From positions 18,759,600 to 18,823,599 of the forward strand of contig NC_066517.1 of NCBI RefSeq assembly GCF_024679095.1: a DNA stretch of 64,000 nt, given 5' to 3'. Under the pieces are notes generated by a model, which had not been told where the DNA came from, searched no databases, and saw only the letters and a list, made by a program, of their open reading frames with translations. Origin of the DNA: Eriocheir sinensis. Taxonomy: Eukaryota; Arthropoda; Malacostraca; Decapoda; Varunidae. The translations under genes were made by a program, and so were the position numbers. This document shows positions 35,590-48,840 of the stretch, in pieces. How positions within the stretch are numbered: position 1 is the stretch's first letter; every line of letters starts with the position of its first letter.

Positions 35590-36210
35590 CAGTTCCGGGT
35601 AGTGTATGTAATGATGATAATAAGATAATGAAAATAAGAATAAAAATACGAAAAAAATAACAATGAGAATAACAATACGAAATAATAAAGAATATGAAAA
35701 TAAGAAAGAATAAGAAAATAAGAAAGAATAAGAATAAGAATAAACAAATAAGAAAGAATAAGAAAATAAGAAAGAAAATAAGAAAGCATAAGAAAATAAG
35801 AAAAAAGAAAAAGAATAAGAAATTAGAATAAGAATGAGAATAAGAAGAATATGAAGAAGAAAACAAAGAAGAAAACAATACAGTATAGAAGAGGAAGATA
35901 TAGATAAAAAAGTAGTGTAATGACGATAATAAAATAATAAGAATAAGAATAAGAATAAGAAAAAAAAGACTAGGAATGAGAATAAGAAAAATATGAAGAA
36001 GAAAACAAAGAAGAAAATAATAGAGTATAGAAGAGGATGACATAGGTAAAAAAAAGTATTGTAATGATGATAATACGATAATAAGAAAAAGAAAAAAAAG
36101 AATAAGAATGAGAATAAGAAGAATATGAAGAAGAAAACAAAGAAGAAAATAATACAATAAAGAAAAGAAAGACATAGATAAAAAAGTAGATAAAAAGAAT
36201 AACAAAAAGA
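35590..36210. repeat. About 145-bp A-rich tandem repeat, three to four copies
   Basis: GTAATGATGATAATA-like anchors at about 35605, 35916 and 36061, with AAGAATATGAAGAAGAAAAC and AATACAGTATAGAAGAGGA between them at about 35846, 35990 and 36120. Confidence 0.8.
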
Positions 36211-36764
36211 AAAAGAAAAAAATGAATATGAAGTAGAAAAAGAATAAAAGGAAAAAGATCGACTGTAACAAAGAGATAAATATATAAAAGGAAAACAAAT
36301 AAATAACGAAAAAATTTGAACAAAAAATCAAAGTAAAATATGGAAAAGAGAAAGTCCATTAACACAATTTTTCCAGGACACACCAACAGCAGGAAGTCCA
36401 CATTCAGCAGGGAGGAGCAGGAAGGATAAAAGCAAAGAAGAGGAGGAGGAAAGAGAAGGAAGGAGGAAGAAAGGAAGAAAGGAGGAAGGATTAGCAAAGA
36501 GATAAAATCGTGCTGGATTACAAAGGAGGAGGAGGAGGAGGAGGAGGAGGAGGAAATAAAGAAAAGGAAAAAGGAAGGAAGAAAGGATGGAAAGAAGGAA
36601 GGAAGGAAGGAAGGAAGGACGGAAAGAAGGAAGAAAGGAAGGAAGGAAGGATGGAAAGAAGGAAGGAAGGAAGGAAGGAGGGAAGGAAGGATTAGCACTA
36701 AGATAGGATTGTGTAGCATCAACAAAGAAGGGAGAACAGGAGGAGGAGGAGGAGGAGGAGGAGG

Positions 36765-36880
<116 letters not shown>

Positions 36881-37201
36881 GTGGAGCATAACCTCTCTGA
36901 AAACTTGATACGTGAAGCAGAGAATAAGAAAAGAGAAAATAAGAAGGAAAAAGAAAAGTAAGAAAACGAAACTAAGAAAAATAATATAGAAGGAATCGAA
37001 ACCAGAAGAACAGGAAAGAAGAAGAGTTGAGAAATAAAGCGAAAAGGAAGAAAAAAAAATTAAAGTGGAGAAAAATAGGGGGAAATAAAAGAGAAAAGTG
37101 GGAAGAGAGGAAATTTTTACAACAAGGAAATTAAATGCAGATGATTCAGTAAGTTTCCTTAATTGAAACTAACCCAAACTCGTGCCAAGAAGTGACCTTG
37201 A

Positions 37202-37223
37202 CACAGACACACACACACACACA

Positions 37224-37296
<73 letters not shown>

Positions 37297-37390
37297 TCTG
37301 GATTTCTGGTTTCCTCTTCATCATAATCCTCCTCCTCCTCCTCCTCCTCCTTCTCTTCCTATTCCTCCTCCTCCTCCTCCTCCTTTCTGA
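37202..37390. repeat. (CA)43 and (CCT)n
   Basis: CA dinucleotides at about 37204-37292 with one AAGC interruption, then CCT trinucleotides at about 37328-37350 and 37365-37384. Confidence 0.95.
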
Positions 37391-37700
37391 CACTTCACGG
37401 CTCTGAGCGAAAATAATGTTGAAGTTAAAATGTCAGTCCATAAAAGTGTGTGGTTTCATACGATTATCTGTTTTTCGTTGTTTTAATTATGTTTTTTTTT
37501 TACGTAAATGACAACCTCGGGTAATAAAGAAGAAAAGGGAGGAGGAGGAGGAGGAGGAGAAAGAAGTAAAAGAAGAAATAGAACAGGTTAAAGTATAATA
37601 AGAAAGGTGAAAAGAAAAAAAATATGAAAATAAAAAAAAATGCGAGAAGAAAAATACATTGACAATCCACATCGACATAAATAATACAGAAAGGGGAATT
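37391..37700. other. AT-rich spacer
   Basis: A/T-rich sequence with a short GGA tract at about 37541-37559. Nothing recognised. Confidence 0.5.
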
Positions 37701-38165
37701 CCGAGTTGCGTGTGCGTGTGTGTGTGTGTGTCTGTGTGTGTGTGTGTTAGAGTGAGGTCATTCCTTCACCCCTCCCTCCCCTCCTACGCCCACTTAACCT
37801 TCCATTCTTACCTCCTACCTTCCTTCCTTCTTTCCTTCCTTCCTTCTTTCCTTCCTTCCTTCCTTCCATCATCAACCCCTCCCACCCGCTTTCCCTACAT
37901 TCCATCTCTCCATCTCTTCCTTCCCTCCATCCATCACTTTCCCTCCTTCCTCCGTGCGCATGGGGAGGAGGAGAGAAGACAAGGAGAAGAAAAAAAGTAG
38001 CTTGCCTTCGGAGTTGAAATGAGGGCGTTGTGGGGTGGGGTCATTGCGGGGCGGGGCGAGGCGGGGCGGGGCGGGGCGTTGGGTCAGGATGGAAGGATAG
38101 TGGTGGGCGGGGCAGGGCAAGGGAGGCGAGGGAAAGGATGAAGGATGTAAGTGAGAAGCTAACCT
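37701..38165. repeat. (GT)n, pyrimidine block and GGGGC repeats
   Basis: GT dinucleotides at about 37707-37747 and CTTC tetranucleotides at about 37818-37866. At 38047-38080 there is a run of GGGGC pentamers with one GAGGC variant, the strongest G-quadruplex-like motif in the window. Confidence 0.85.
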
Positions 38166-38289
38166 AACGCTGGGAGGAGGCAGAGGTGAGGAAAATGAGG
38201 TGAAGGGGGAAAAAATAAGCGTTAGATAATAAAGAGGAGGAAATATGGAAATGACGGAAAAGGAGAACGAAAAAAGAATGAAAGAAACC

Positions 38290-38705
38290 ACGAAGATGTA
38301 GAAAGACACAAATAGATAGATAGAGGGTAGATAGACATTGAGACAGACACATAGAAATAGATAAATGAAAGATAGACAGAGACATGGATAGATAAATAGA
38401 AAAATCAGTATATAGATAAACAGATAACTGGATAGACAGATAGATAGACATACAGAGAGACAGACACACATAGATAGATAAAAGGTAGATAGACATTGAG
38501 ACAGACACATAGAAATAGATAAATGGGAGATAGACAGAGACATGGATAGATAAATAGAAAGATCAGTAATTGGACAAATAGATAATTGGATAGACAGATA
38601 GATAGACATATAGAGACAGACACATAGAGATAGATAAAGAGAAAATAGACAAATACATAGATAGATAAATAGGAAACTCAGTAGATAAATGGATAGACAG
38701 ACAAA
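38290..38705. repeat. 155-bp GATA/GACA-based satellite, about 2.5 copies
   Basis: AGACATTGAGACAGACACA starts units at 38333 and 38491 (period 158), and a diverged third unit starts near 38640. Within units are AGATAGACAGAGACATGGAT and TAGACAGATAGATAGACATA. Ser/Leu/Cys-rich frames on the other strand are artefacts. Confidence 0.88.
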
Positions 38706-39150
38706 CAAAGGCAAACAGATAAACCAAACAAACAGAGAAAACACAGAATAAATGAAAACTGGAACACACACACACACAAAAAAAAAACACAATAAACAAA
38801 CAAACACAAACAGAGACAGTCAAAATGAAAACCCACCATAAAAGGAAACTGGCGAACACACAAACAAACACAAACACTCAGACAGGTGACCAGACAAACG
38901 AAGGGGAGACGGACAAACAGGTGAGAGAGCAAGGCAAGGACAGGTAAGGCAGTAGGTCAGGTGGGGCGGGTCTGGCACACCTGTTCACCTGGATAAGAGA
39001 ATCACAGGTAACCCAACATAACCTCACATTTCTCGGCCCTTTAAATGACCGTTCTATTCGACCCACCTGGCAGCCCCTTATTATCTAACCCCCTTAACCT
39101 TAACCCGTATGAATTACCTCCTTCCCATCATCTTTTAACCATTGTCAACA
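38706..39150. other. A-rich to mixed spacer
   Basis: ACAAACA-rich sequence leads into mixed sequence with several ACAGGTRA motifs (38882-39010). No gene is seen. Confidence 0.45.
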
Positions 39151-41520
39151 CCCCTATTATCACCACTCCCTCTGTCTCTCTCTCTCCCTCTACCATCCGT
39201 CTCCTTTTCTTCGCCTTCCTCTCTGTTTCTCTTTCTCCGCCTTCTTCCTTCTGTTTTCTCCTACTTCGATTTCTCTGTATTACTGTTTTCTTCTTTCTTT
39301 TTATCTATTTACCCTTCTTTCTTTCCTTTTCTGTTTATTTTTTACTTTCGTTTTTTTTCGTTTTTTTTCTTGTCTTCTTTCTTTCTTTCTATTTATCATT
39401 CTTCCTTTCTTTCGTTCTTTTTTCTTCCTTTCTCTCGTTTTGTTTTTCTTTCATTTTCTTTTTCTTTCGTTCATTCTTTCTCTCTTTCGTTTGTTCTTTC
39501 TTTCTCTCTCTGTTAACTTTTTTCCTCCTCCTCCTCCTTCTTTTGTTTTAGTCGAATACAAAGATCTTTCTCCCATAAATAAATATCTAGCTCTGTTTTT
39601 TATTGATGTTTCTTTATATAACATTAAATTTGGACATTTTCTCTTCCTCCTTCTTCACATTCCTTCTCTTCTTCATTCCTTCCATATTTCCTCCATACCT
39701 TCCCCATCTTCTTTTCCCCCCTCCTCTTCTTCCTCCTAACCTCCACCATAATCCAATCACGTAAAACTCCTTTCTTCCTCGAGTCATTTTAATCAATTCT
39801 TTTCCCTCCATCTCCAATTATCTATAATCTTCTCACCTTCCTTTTTAAACCATACTTCCTGCCTCCTCCTCCATCTCCTCCTTCCTTCCTTCTTCCCCTT
39901 TCTTCTTATTCGGTTCGTCCTTTCCTATCTATTTCCATCCTTTCCTTCTTACACTCTTCTTCCTTTTCTGTCGTACTTCCTCTTTTCTTCTCGTTCCCTT
40001 CCTTTTGTTAATTTCTTTCCTTTTCTTCCCTTTCGTTTCTTTCTCTTCTTTCCCTACTTACTTTTTTATTTCATCTTCATGTTTTCTCTCTTTCCTCACT
40101 TCTTCCTTCCCTTCATTTTTTCCTTTCTACATTAATTCCTTCCTTCACTCATTCATTCATTCATTCATTTATCCTCCATTTTTTTCCTTCCATTCCTTCC
40201 TACGCACACAGTTCTCTCCTCCTTCCTTCCTTCTCTCCTATTAAGGTGGAGGAATGTTTACCTCCTTTAGGCAAGAGAGGGAGAGACAGACAGGTTCAAG
40301 GTGGAGGGAGGAAGGGAGAGAAGGGAGGAAAGGGAGATAGGGTAGGAGGAAAGAGAAGACAGAAAAGGGAGGGAAGGGAGAAAGGGAGGGCAGGAGGGAG
40401 GGAAGGGTGTGGTTGGAGGGTTCAAGGTCGGGCCTGTGTAAACCGTCGACTTGAAAATATCTTGTTGGTCACGGGGACGCTTAATCATTACTCTTGTTTT
40501 CATTGCGCTCCTCTTTTTTTCCTCTTAAGTGGTGTTATAATGACTGCTCTCTCTTTGACCTTCATTCCTTTTTGCGTTCTTTCTTTCGTTCATTTTTGTG
40601 TTCGTCACTGGTAGCACCTTCGATATGTCAATGTCAGCAAGTCGACGGAATGACAAACAAAAACACGCACACCAATAACGCTTTCTTTTTCAGCAGACGT
40701 CCTTCTCCTTTCTTGATAATCTTTTCATTCTTCTTTCTCTGTTCTCTTTGTTCTTTAAGATATGTATCAGTTCTCTCCTTTGCTTCCTGGTAGCTACACA
40801 TTTTTTCGTTCTTCTTTCCTCTCTTTTGTTCTTATTTATCAGTTCTTTCTTACTTCCCGATACGCAGTTTCTCTTTCTTGTTCCTTCTGCCTCTCCTACA
40901 AACAGCCATTATTCATTTTACCTCCACGCAGTATTTTTCTTCTCCCGCCCATCCATTTTTTTGCTTTATTGTCTATTATATTTTCTTTGTGCACATATTT
41001 TCTCTCTATAGGATGTATTTCTTTATAATACGTATTTTCTCTCTAACATTTCTTCCTGTCACTAGCTCCAATGTTCCTTTTCTTCTTTCGTTCTGTTTCC
41101 TTTATTTAGTATAACTTTACCAAGTATTCTCACTCTCTTGTAAGGGTTTTTCATTCCAGATAAATCCAATTCTCATTTTCTTCCAACCAACTAATTCCTT
41201 TAATTAATACGTATTTTCTCTTTTCAGTGTGTATTTATTATTCCTATATTTTCACCATTCTCTGGCATGCATTTTCCACTAAATCAATCAGACGCAAAAA
41301 GAAGCCAATATAATTTTCCTGCTACGTATTCTTTTCCTTCACTAATATGTGCTTCTCTTCCTATCATCTCTATCATCTTGCTCTAATGTGCAGTTCTCCT
41401 CCTACTATCTATATTTTTTTCTCTAGGATGTATTATATTTCCTATAATAGCACACATACTCTCCCTGACCCTTCCGTCCGTCCTTCTTTCCTTCCCTTCT
41501 GCCTTCCTTCCTGCGTGTTA
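39151..41520. repeat. 2.4-kb polypyrimidine domain
   Basis: C/T-rich on the + strand with CTTT, CTTC and TTCC repeats. A short purine island at 40246-40420 breaks it. Loose units with CGTATTTTCTCTC or GATGTATT(A)TTTC motifs recur at 40740-41450. Phe/Ser/Leu frames are compositional. Confidence 0.8.
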
Positions 41521-42185
41521 ATCCCTCGGACGTAGATGGAACAAGTCCACTTTCTCCCTCCCACAGGACGATACGATCTGCTCCTCGTGACGCGGGCGAC
41601 TGCGCGGCCCCGCCCTCCTAAGGTCACCTCCTGCCCAGTGACCGATACAGAAAACGTGCGAGTGAGGGTGTCTGTTAGAGGGCAGACTCCTCCTTACTCC
41701 CAAGACGACTAACACGACAGTACCATAGTCATCATGCTTTTTTACTTATATGATATCCGAATAGAGCTACTTACTTATACTTTTAACGTCTTTTATGGTT
41801 ATCTGGCTTATGTGTTACGTCCAGACTTCATTATGTATCCAAGGTCGCCTATATATTAATGTCACAACGGTATATTGTTTGTTATTTTATGGCAAGATAA
41901 GTTATACACCCAAGCTGACCTATATCTGAGCACTGCAGGGTTACTGTGCTCATGCGTGGGTAGTCTTGAGAGAGTGTGTGATATGGTTTGGTCACGCGTG
42001 GGTGCAAACTACAGATGTTTCTGCTATTTTTTCTTCAGTTTGTTTATTGCATGAGCTTTATTTGTGTTTGTTTGAGAGCGTTTTTTGTTTTTTGTTTTGT
42101 ACGATCATATGATTCAGCAAAAGAGCATACAAATAAATACGGCAGTGTGCATCATAAAACTAACGTCGTAATAGTCTGTTGCTGC
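41521..42185. other. Low-copy spacer, no gene supported
   Basis: A GC-rich patch at 41570-41700 begins after an acceptor-like polypyrimidine-CAG and has an open + frame to a stop near 41711. No partner exon is seen. The remainder is mixed sequence. Confidence 0.4.
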
Positions 42186-42376
42186 CCACACAACATACCT
42201 CACCTCCCGCCTACCATCACCATCAGCATCACCATAACCACAACGACCACACTTATCTTTATACCACCATCTACATCACTACCACAACCACCACAGGAAT
42301 CTTCACCACCACAACCACCACCGTTACTACTACTGTTACTTCTTTTACAACAACAACAACAACAAAAACAACAACA

Positions 42377-42426
<50 letters not shown>

Positions 42427-42600
42427 CACTGCTAGTATAACGGTGCTGCTACGACGGTTGTTGCTGCTGGTACTACGCGCTTTCTTCACTGCCCTGCCCT
42501 CCCTTCCCCCCCACACCACAGGCATCACCATGACCACTCAGTGTATCAGCTAGCTCCTCCTCCTCCTCCTCCCTCTTCGTCATCGCCGCCAACACCACCA
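42186..42600. repeat. Trinucleotide-rich block (CAA)n(CTA)n
   Basis: ACC/CAC-rich degenerate sequence, then CAA at about 42347-42378 and CTA at about 42379-42423, followed by a short CCT tract at 42556-42571. Confidence 0.88.
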
Positions 42601-42647
42601 CGCCTTTCGTATTTCCTTTCTTGAACTATACAGCCTCGACCCCCCTC

Positions 42648-42984
<337 letters not shown>

Positions 42985-43014
42985 CACCTAATAAAGAGAG
43001 GAAAGGTGAGGGAA

Positions 43015-43290
43015 GACAAGTGACGCGGGGACAGGTAAGGGCAAGTGACACATGGGGGAGCAGGTGCGACGAAATCAGGTGTGCAGGAAACAGGTATGAG
43101 AGGATCAGGTGTGAAGGTACAAGTCTAAAGATGAACAAGTGAGAGGAAGAGGAAATGTAAAGATGACAGGGGTAAGAACAGGTGTAAGAAGGATATATGA
43201 ACGTAAAGGGCAGGTGTGTGAAAGATCTGATTACGAAGGTCAGGCAGGGAAGAGGCAGGTGCTAACGAGAACAGGTGGACAGATAAAATT
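43015..43290. repeat. CAGGTG-rich degenerate minisatellite
   Basis: Short units of about 20-25 bp centred on (A)CAGGTGYR recur about ten times, for example at 43061, 43075, 43091, 43106, 43180 and 43210. The hexamer CAGGTG is the reverse complement of CACCTG in the array at 53205-54290. Confidence 0.7.
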
Positions 43291-43325
43291 GTTAAAGAGT
43301 AAATAGGTTAGGTAAATAACTGTGG

Positions 43326-43728
<403 letters not shown>

Positions 43729-44180
43729 CCTTAAGTGAAGTAGAGACAACAAGAAGAAAAATAATAGATTGCTAATATGAGAAGGAGAAAACGAGAACAA
43801 TATAAGCAGAAACAAGATTAGATTCACACACACAAAAAATACATTACAATTTACACCACACAAGACAAATGAAAAACTGACCTTAAGTGAGAGAAATAAA
43901 AGATTGCTGATATGAGAAGGAGAAAACGAGAACAATATGAGCAGAAACAAGAATAGATTCACACACACACACAAAAAAAAAAAAACATTACAATTTACAC
44001 CACACAAGACAAATGAAAAACTGACCTTAAGTGAGAAAAATAAAAGATTGCTAATATAAGGAGAAAACGAGAACAATATGAGCAGAAACAAGATTAGATT
44101 CACACACACACACACACAAAAAAAAAACATTACAATTTACACCACACAAGACAAAAGAAAAACTGACCTAAAGTGGAGAA
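43729..44180. repeat. 142-152-bp tandem repeat, three copies
   Basis: CCTTAAGTGA recurs at 43729, 43881 and 44025, with a diverged copy at about 44167. Units share GATTGCTRATATGAG, GAAAACGAGAACAATAT, TAGATTCACACACAC and CATTACAATTTACACCACAC. The internal (CA)n(A)n tract differs in length between copies. Confidence 0.93.
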
Positions 44181-44534
<354 letters not shown>

Positions 44535-44702
44535 GACCAGATTCTAACATTATCGTACTCCTGGCTTTCACACACTCAGGTGAGATTTAACTATGAGCCA
44601 GATCCATGAATTATACGCTCAAGCAATAATAGAGATAAACAGGTAAAAAAAAAATATTCCCCACATTTTTACGTTTACCTTGACCTGTTCTGAAATTTTA
44701 CC

Positions 44703-44703
<1 letters not shown>

Positions 44704-44790
<87 letters not shown>
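44704..44790. repeat. (AC)43 microsatellite
   Basis: Uninterrupted AC dinucleotides. Confidence 0.97.
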
Positions 44791-44791
<1 letters not shown>

Positions 44792-44845
44792 GATGATAAG
44801 AGAAAAATGGGTTGGTATTGAACTTTCTGCCTTCGTATTATATGA

Positions 44846-44968
<123 letters not shown>

Positions 44969-45180
44969 TTCATATATCTTTTTTGGGAGTGGATTAAACA
45001 TGACCTAATTATCTAGTTTTTCTCATCATTACGCTAATTACTTCAAGACAAAAGGGACAGCTGACGATACAAAATACCCCTCCAGTCACCCTAAATCTTA
45101 CTAATTAACATGACCCAATATTAAGTATGCTTCGTGGAAATATAACATGACCTACATACATACACTTTACTTCTAATGAG
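44969..45180. other. Mixed spacer
   Basis: AT-rich, with several ACATGACCTAAT-like phrases (44999, 45109, 45146). No gene. Confidence 0.4.
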
Positions 45181-45480
45181 TGAGAGAGGGTGAGATTGAT
45201 AGAAAGATATAGAGAGAAACATACATACATACAAACAGACAGACAGACAGACGGACATAGAGAAAGAAGTAGACGAAGCAACAGAAACAGATAAAGAGAA
45301 AGACAAAAACTGACCTCATTACTCCTACAATGATGCTCTCGAAAACAAACATATATTAAGACAAAAAGTGAGCCTGCACACACGCGCCTTCTACCCGAGA
45401 GAACGAGAGTGAGAAAGACAGACGGACTCAAAGACAAAAACTGATCCCATTAATCCGCTGCTATGATGCTCTCGATCCAG
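45181..45480. repeat. 131-bp degenerate duplication
   Basis: AGACAAAAACTGAYCYCATTA, followed after a few bases by ATGATGCTCTCGA, occurs at 45301 and 45432. Both copies are preceded by GACAGACGGAC sequence. Confidence 0.8.
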
Positions 45481-45514
45481 CCAACTCTTCACTTTCCAAA
45501 AACTCCTCTCCCTC

Positions 45515-45656
45515 TCGTCTCGTCTCGTCTCGTCTTTTTTCTTCTTTTCTTTTCTTTTCTTTTCTTTTCTTTTCTTTTTTCTTCTTTTTTCTTCTTTTTT
45601 TCTCTTCTCTTCTCTTCTCTTCTCTTCTCTTCTCTTCTCTTCTCTTCTCTTCTCTT

Positions 45657-45730
<74 letters not shown>
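45515..45730. repeat. Graded pyrimidine microsatellite
   Basis: Pentamers change in sequence along one tract: CGTCT x4-5 (45515-45535), TTTTC (about 45538-45578), TTTTTTCTTC variants, TTCTC x13 (about 45600-45663), then pure TC to 45730. Confidence 0.95.
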
Positions 45731-45734
<4 letters not shown>

Positions 45735-46894
45735 TTAATAATGGCAATAACCTTTCCTGAAGCCACGTGAAGCCATAATCACCAGCATCGCCCTAAAGAC
45801 GTGTGAAAAAAGTGTCAAGGGGATCAAAGAGGAAGAGAGAGGGGGAAATGTGAGAGGAGAATGGAGGTAAAGGAGGAGATGCTTACTTCGTTTACCATAT
45901 AGATAAGTTTAGTGTCAAGTAATAAGTGAAAGTATTGACGCTCCCTTCTGCTTCTTCCTACCTCGTTATGCTTTCGGTGGGTGAATATAAGGGTTGGGTG
46001 AATGATTGATTGCCGTGATCATGATGCAAAAAGAAAAAAAGAAAAAAAAAGATAAAAAAAGACATTGATAATTCTCGTACAAAATGATCAAATAGGAAGA
46101 ATTATAAAACGATTAGCACTACAATCACGACAAAAAAGCATTTGAAAAAAAACTTGAGATTATATACAGAAGATAAAGAATATACACATAAAAAGAAAAC
46201 CCTATTAGTTGATATCCTAAAGGCTCTTTCAGGGACCCACGCCTAACTTAAGTAAAAAGTAAATTTAGTTATGTAATCAGAACCGGATAAAAAGGAAGTG
46301 CATATTTATTGATCTTCAGGCATCTTCAATAAGGCATAATGTTTTTTTCTGCATTATACAAGTATGCACAAAAATAATATATTGCCAACTTAAGGTCATA
46401 AAGAAAAAAATATGTTGGCGAAAGATGACATTCAAAGCTTACGGACCTATTTATCGGCCTCCTCTTTTTACTGATTTATTTTAGTGTTATTATTTACTAC
46501 TTGAATATATTTGTTACTCTACTATTTTACTGTTTTACTTTGTTTCACAGAAGGAATAAAGAGTCAATCAGCAACATACACTAGAAGGTTTCCTGAGGTG
46601 ATCTAATTCTATTCCTCTACGCTCACCTGCACCTCACCTGGCTGCCACCTGGCCCTGTTCTGAGCGTCGAAAGGCGGGCCAGACATAATGGGGACTTCAT
46701 GCACCGCAGAGACTCGTCGATGAGTTTTTCGCGATTGTTTTTGTTTCTGGAGCACAAACGGAACGAACCTCACCATGCCACCAGTATTTAGAACAGGAAC
46801 GGGGAAAGGAGGAGAAAGAAAAAGGAGCTAACAAATAAAAAGTTACCAAGCAAGGGTCCACACATCTAAAATCTGTGCCTCTTATGGTCCCCCA
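45731..46894. other. Low-copy region, no gene supported
   Basis: About 1.1 kb without long microsatellites. A polypyrimidine-CAG near 46550 is followed within a few bases by stop codons in all useful frames. A GC-richer patch with CACCTGCACCTCACCTGG lies at about 46626. Confidence 0.4.
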
Positions 46895-46928
46895 AATAAA
46901 ATCTAGTCAAGAAAAAAAAAAAAAAAAA
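46895..46928 (+). other. AATAAA signal followed by A17
   Basis: AATAAA at 46895-46900 is followed 11 bp later by about 17 A residues at 46912-46928. This is the layout expected at the 3′ end of a retrotransposed transcript. The upstream sequence was not identified, and a chance A tract is possible. Confidence 0.35.
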
Positions 46929-47274
46929 CTTTCACTCCCCCCGCCGAAAAAAAACCCTCAAAACCTTCAAAATTAGGTAAATAGAGTTTCAGCCCTGGAG
47001 CTTCCCTCCTCTTCCCCCCACTTCATACTTTTGGCCCAAGCAAGGACCCCGCCCCCCCGTTTTGAGACCTCATCTGAGAAAAGGAGGAACGAAGAATAAG
47101 GTAGATAGAAGAGTAAGGAAACAAAGGGAGAATTAAAAAAAAAAATAAAGAGGAATTGAAAATGTATGCAAAAACTGAAGGCATAGAGCTTACAAATCAC
47201 GAATGAAAAATAAGTAAAATATATATAAACCAGGGAAGCATAACTCGAGGGGCAGAAGTCAACATTCCCCCTAA

Positions 47275-47580
47275 ACACTGACTCCCCGCCACATATACTC
47301 CCCACACACACATATATACCCCATACACACACACATATATTCACCCCCCCACACACATATACTCCCCACACACACACACATATACTCAACCACACACATA
47401 TACTCCCCACACACACATATTACCCCATACACACACACACACACACACACACATATACTCAACCACACACATATACTCCCCACACACGCATATATACCCC
47501 CACTCACACATATACTCACCCCCACATACATATATACCCCCCCACACACACACATATATACTCCTCCACGACCACCTTTC
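47275..47580. repeat. CACACATATACTCCCC minisatellite
   Basis: Units of about 20-30 bp, CACACACATATATACCCC or CACACATATACTCCCC, repeated about 12 times with an internal CA expansion at about 47427-47452. Confidence 0.88.
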
Positions 47581-47925
47581 CAATCATCCCACACAGGTGA
47601 ACCGGAAGCTGATCAACCACCTCTCATTTACCTCACCTTACCTAACATTACCTGCAGACAGACAGACAGACGTACTCCATCCAGGTGAGAGGGCGGAAGA
47701 GAGGGAGAGACAGGTAGAGAGAGGGAGAGACGGAGCTATTGAGAGGAGAATGGAAAGGATGAGGGAAAAAAGGGGAACTAAAAAAGGAGAACCGTGAAAC
47801 CTGCTCTTGGGTACGCTTGCGTGGACTCTTATAAAGGTGAGTGGGTTAATTAATCTGAAAACCAGGTATTGGCCCTTCCCTACCTGCGCCCTACATACAA
47901 AAGCCCTATTGAAGGTGGAGGTATA
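47581..47925. other. Mixed spacer
   Basis: Purine-rich in the middle, with a short CAGA run at about 47655-47670. No gene is seen. Confidence 0.4.
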
Positions 47926-48250
47926 GAGGTAGAGGTGAAGGTGCTGATGGCGGTGAAGGTGGGTATTACAATGTGAGGGTGGGGGTGGTGAGGAGGGTGG
48001 TGAGGGTAGTGGTGGTGAGGGTGATAGTGGAAAGAATGGCAGTGGTAGTGATGGTGGTGGTAGTGGTGGTGAGGGTGGTAGTGGAAAGAATGGCAGTGGT
48101 AGTGATGGTGGTGGTAGTGGTGGTGAGGGTAGAATGCCAGTGGTAAAGTGGTATTGGTGGTAGTGGCGAGAGGGTGCTAGAAAGGGTTAAAGTAGTTGTA
48201 GTGGTATTGGTAGTAGTGGTGTTGAAGGTGCTAGGAAGGGTTAGGTTAAG
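47926..48250. repeat. GGTGGTAGTGGTGAGGGT minisatellite
   Basis: A G-rich field of GGTAGTGGTGGTGAGGGT units. A longer unit with GGAAAGAATGGCAGTGGTAG is repeated near-perfectly at about 48028 and 48081. Thr-rich frames on the other strand are artefacts. Confidence 0.88.
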
Positions 48251-48254
48251 GTGG

Positions 48255-48520
48255 GTGCATACGCTGTAGCTACTCGTGGCGCCGGTGCTCATCTCCGTCC
48301 CATTGGCCCTTTGAGCCTGTAGTGGGCGAGAACCTTTTAACCCGACACGGAGCCAGTGTAATATCTGGGTTTTCATAGTTTACTTTCCCTATTTATCGAC
48401 CATCCCGAAAGGAAGGGTGAACAGCTGGGTGGGCTGCACGCCGACTGCCAAGGCTAGGATTCGAACCCAGGCCCGCAGATTCGTAGTCAGAGACGCTAAC
48501 CACTACACCTCAGAGGCGAT
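48255..48520 (-). mobile_element. tRNA-derived SINE 1
   Basis: Read from 48520 on the minus strand, a tRNA-like head shows GGTGTAGTGGTTAGCG (box A region) and a perfect box B, GGTTCGAATCC (48467-48477). These are RNA polymerase III promoter elements at tRNA spacing. A non-tRNA body follows with CAGCTGTTCACCCTTCC, GGTCGATAAATAGGG, CACTGGCTCCGTGTCGGG and a terminal GAGCACCGGCGCCACG. The acceptor stem pairs only in part (GCC with GGC), so it is not a functional tRNA. The 3′ limit near 48255 is approximate. Confidence 0.82.
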
Positions 48521-48747
<227 letters not shown>

Positions 48748-48840
48748 AATAATTTACAAAGTTTCTTCAATGATAACAAATAAGAACACAGCATTTCCTT
48801 CCTCCTTTCTCCTCCTCCTCCTCCTCCTCCTCCTCCTCCT

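Noticed and set aside
41560..41712. Possible terminal exon after TCCCTCCCACAG
   Set aside because: An open frame of about 50 codons exists, but there is no partner exon, no recognisable protein and no nearby polyadenylation signal. GC-rich patches stay open by chance.
46540..46565. Splice acceptor TTTACTTTGTTTCACAG
   Set aside because: The following bases reach stop codons almost at once in the plausible frames and no donor follows.
48447..48520. Functional tRNA gene on the minus strand
   Set aside because: Box A and box B are present, but the acceptor stem pairs only partly and the sequence continues into a SINE body. It is a tRNA-derived SINE head.
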